From NCBI GenBank assembly GCA_001914705.1, contig MNDB01000006.1, positions 4,634 through 20,068 on the forward strand: a DNA stretch of 15,435 bases, read 5' to 3'. The notes under the pieces are model-generated. The model was not told where the DNA came from, did no database searches, and saw nothing but the letters and a program-made list of their open reading frames with translations. Both the position numbers and the translations under genes were made by a program. Positions 14,221 to 15,435 of this stretch are shown here, piece after piece. The first letter of the stretch is position 1. Every line of letters starts with the position of its first letter. Source of the stretch: Actinobacteria bacterium 13_2_20CM_68_14. Lineage in GTDB: Bacteria; Actinomycetota; Thermoleophilia; Gaiellales; Gaiellaceae.

Positions 14221-15150
14221 ATGAGAGGCCCCATAGCCTTTTGTTTCCCGGGACAAGGCTCCCTCGAAGCCGGAATGGGCCGTGAGATCGCGGAGGCGTT
14301 CCCGGAGGCGATGGAGGTCTTCCGCATCGGCAGCGAGGCCTCCGGCCTCGATCTTCAGCATCTCTGCTTCGAAGGGCACGAGGACGAGCTCGTCGATACC
14401 GCTGTGCAGCAGCCGGCGCTCGTTGCGACCAGCCTCGCGGTGCTCGCCGCGCTGAAGGCGCGCGGGATCGAGCCGGACTACGTCGTCGGGCACTCCGTCG
14501 GCGAGTTCGCAGCGCTGGCGGCGGCGAACGCGCTCTCGACCGAAGAAGCGCTGGCCCTCGTCCGCGAGCGCGGGCTCGCGATGGCGGAGGCGGCCCGCGA
14601 GCGCCCCGGCTCGATGGCCGCAATCCTCGGGCTCGAGGATCCGGTCGTCGAGAGGCTCTGCCGTCAGATCATCGGAGTCTGGCCTGCCAACTACAACTGC
14701 CCCGGCCAGATCGTGGTCTCGGGCGAGAACCCGGCCGTGGACGAGTGCTGCGATCAGGCGGTGGACGAGGGCGCGCGGCGCGCCGTCAAGCTGCGGGTCT
14801 CCGGCGCGTTCCACAGCCCGCTCGTCGCCCACGCTGCCGAGCGCATCAAGCCTGCCGTCGATCGGATCAAGTTCAACGACCCCTCCGCGCCGTTCATGTC
14901 CACGGTGACGGCGAAGATCGAGCCGGCCCACCGCATGGCCGGCCTGCTCGTCGAGCAGCTGACCGCGCCGGTCAAGTTCACGCAGGCCGCAAGCGAGCTC
15001 GCGCGGGAGGGCGTGAGGACCTTCGTCGAGGTCGGGCCCGGCAACGTGCTCTCCGGTTTACTGCGACGGATCGACAGCACCGCCAAGGCGATCCCGGTCA
15101 ACAACCTGGCCAGTCTGGCCAAGCTCGAGGACGAGCTCGCGACCACCTGA
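14221..15150 (+). CDS. fabD: Malonyl-CoA:ACP transacylase (FabD)
   Basis: Transfers malonyl from CoA to acyl carrier protein for the condensing enzymes; 309 residues, normal for the family. FPGQGSLEAGMG near the N-terminus and the nucleophile elbow GHSVGE with S92 match E. coli FabD (S92). The catalytic His is H198 in SGAFHSP (H201 in E. coli). The QQPALVATS and VEVGPGNVLSGL segments are also characteristic. The ATG has a strong ribosome-binding site, GGGAGG (14208-14213), inside the end of fabH. This is the only ATG start with a good Shine-Dalgarno in the fab cluster, so FabD may be initiated independently. The stop abuts the fabG GTG with no gap. Confidence 0.96.
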   Translation: MRGPIAFCFPGQGSLEAGMGREIAEAFPEAMEVFRIGSEASGLDLQHLCFEGHEDELVDTAVQQPALVATSLAVLAALKARGIEPDYVVGHSVGEFAALAAANALSTEEALALVRERGLAMAEAARERPGSMAAILGLEDPVVERLCRQIIGVWPANYNCPGQIVVSGENPAVDECCDQAVDEGARRAVKLRVSGAFHSPLVAHAAERIKPAVDRIKFNDPSAPFMSTVTAKIEPAHRMAGLLVEQLTAPVKFTQAASELAREGVRTFVEVGPGNVLSGLLRRIDSTAKAIPVNNLASLAKLEDELATT

Positions 15151-15435
15151 GTGGCCGAGTTCGCTTCGCTGGAAGGCAAGAACGCGCTCGTCACTGGGGG
15201 GTCGCGAGGGATCGGGCGCGCGATCGCGCTGGAGCTGGCGCGGGCCGGGGCTGCAGTCGTTGTCGGCTACCACTCGGGCAAGGAGGAGGCCGAGGGCGTG
15301 GCTGGCGAGTGTGGGGGCCGGGCGCTTCAGGCAGATCTCTCGAACGCCGAGCAGGCAGCGCAGCTCGTCGCCGAGACGGGTGAGCTCGACATCCTCGTCA
15401 ACAACGCGGGCCTCACGCGTGACGGCCTGCTCGCC
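15151..15435 (+). CDS. fabG: 3-oxoacyl-ACP reductase FabG (5' end only)
   Basis: The first 95 codons of a short-chain dehydrogenase that should reduce 3-oxoacyl-ACP with NADPH; the rest lies beyond the window. From GTG 15151 the protein shows a Rossmann start with the nucleotide-binding TGGSRGIGRAIA (residues 15-26). It continues to LDILVNNAGLTRDGLLA, the NNAG motif with the T-R-D sequence typical of FabG. The catalytic Ser-Tyr-Lys residues are not yet reached. It follows fabD directly, which supports FabG over other short-chain dehydrogenases. The next genes are expected to be acpP and fabF, by analogy with other clusters. Confidence 0.9.
   Translation, partial: MAEFASLEGKNALVTGGSRGIGRAIALELARAGAAVVVGYHSGKEEAEGVAGECGGRALQADLSNAEQAAQLVAETGELDILVNNAGLTRDGLLA

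Overview
The window is a high-G+C chromosomal segment carrying core genes from a bacterium that is most likely an actinobacterium (Actinomycetota). The order recF - DUF721/dciA - gyrB - gyrA is the classic actinobacterial arrangement next to dnaA/dnaN, so the left edge probably lies close to oriC. Frequent GTG/TTG starts, 4-bp stop/start overlaps and TAGACT-type -10 elements fit this. GyrB has the long, E. coli-like architecture with a roughly 160-residue insert in its C-terminal half. Together with the general flavour of the proteins, this suggests a deep lineage such as Thermoleophilia (Gaiellales/Solirubrobacterales). That placement is an inference and was not tested.

Layout. (1) 1-5788, plus strand: the recF 3' end, dciA, gyrB and gyrA form a replication/topology operon with overlapping junctions, apart from a short leader before gyrB. 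That leader holds an extended -10 motif and a terminator-like hairpin. (2) 5789-6219: a 131-nt leader with nested complementary segments precedes a small MerR-type DNA-binding protein. (3) 6229-6315: a REP-like inverted repeat built from four copies of GGGGACTGTCCCC sits between convergent genes and supplies the last codons of galT. (4) 9370-6267, minus strand: an nfeD-type gene, split by an internal out-of-frame deletion, is followed by an SPFH/stomatin-like protein and a galactose-1-phosphate uridylyltransferase. The galT frame contains no ATG/GTG/TTG start and appears to begin at a CTG overlapping the SPFH stop. (5) 9457-11559, plus strand: a secreted peptidoglycan-recognition-type amidase with C-terminal beta-sandwich repeats. 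(6) 12144-11560, minus strand: a minimal biotin protein ligase. (7) 12161-15435, plus strand: an ECF sigma factor overlapping a fatty-acid synthase II cluster, fabZ-fabH-fabD-fabG, with fabG cut by the window edge.

How the parts relate. The left block handles helicase loading, recombination and supercoiling. The right block makes fatty acids. The neighbouring biotin ligase would supply biotinylated carboxyl carrier protein for malonyl-CoA, the precursor used by FabD and FabH. The nfeD-SPFH pair is a known membrane-quality-control partnership, here with a damaged protease half. There are no tRNAs, rRNAs, CRISPR arrays, insertion sequences or phage genes, and no gene-free stretch longer than about 150 bases. 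I did not find a clearly new multi-gene system. The most interesting features are small-scale: the structured merR leader, the nfeD deletion, the CTG-started galT with a repeat-derived tail, the symmetric birA/sigma promoter, and the GyrB insert.
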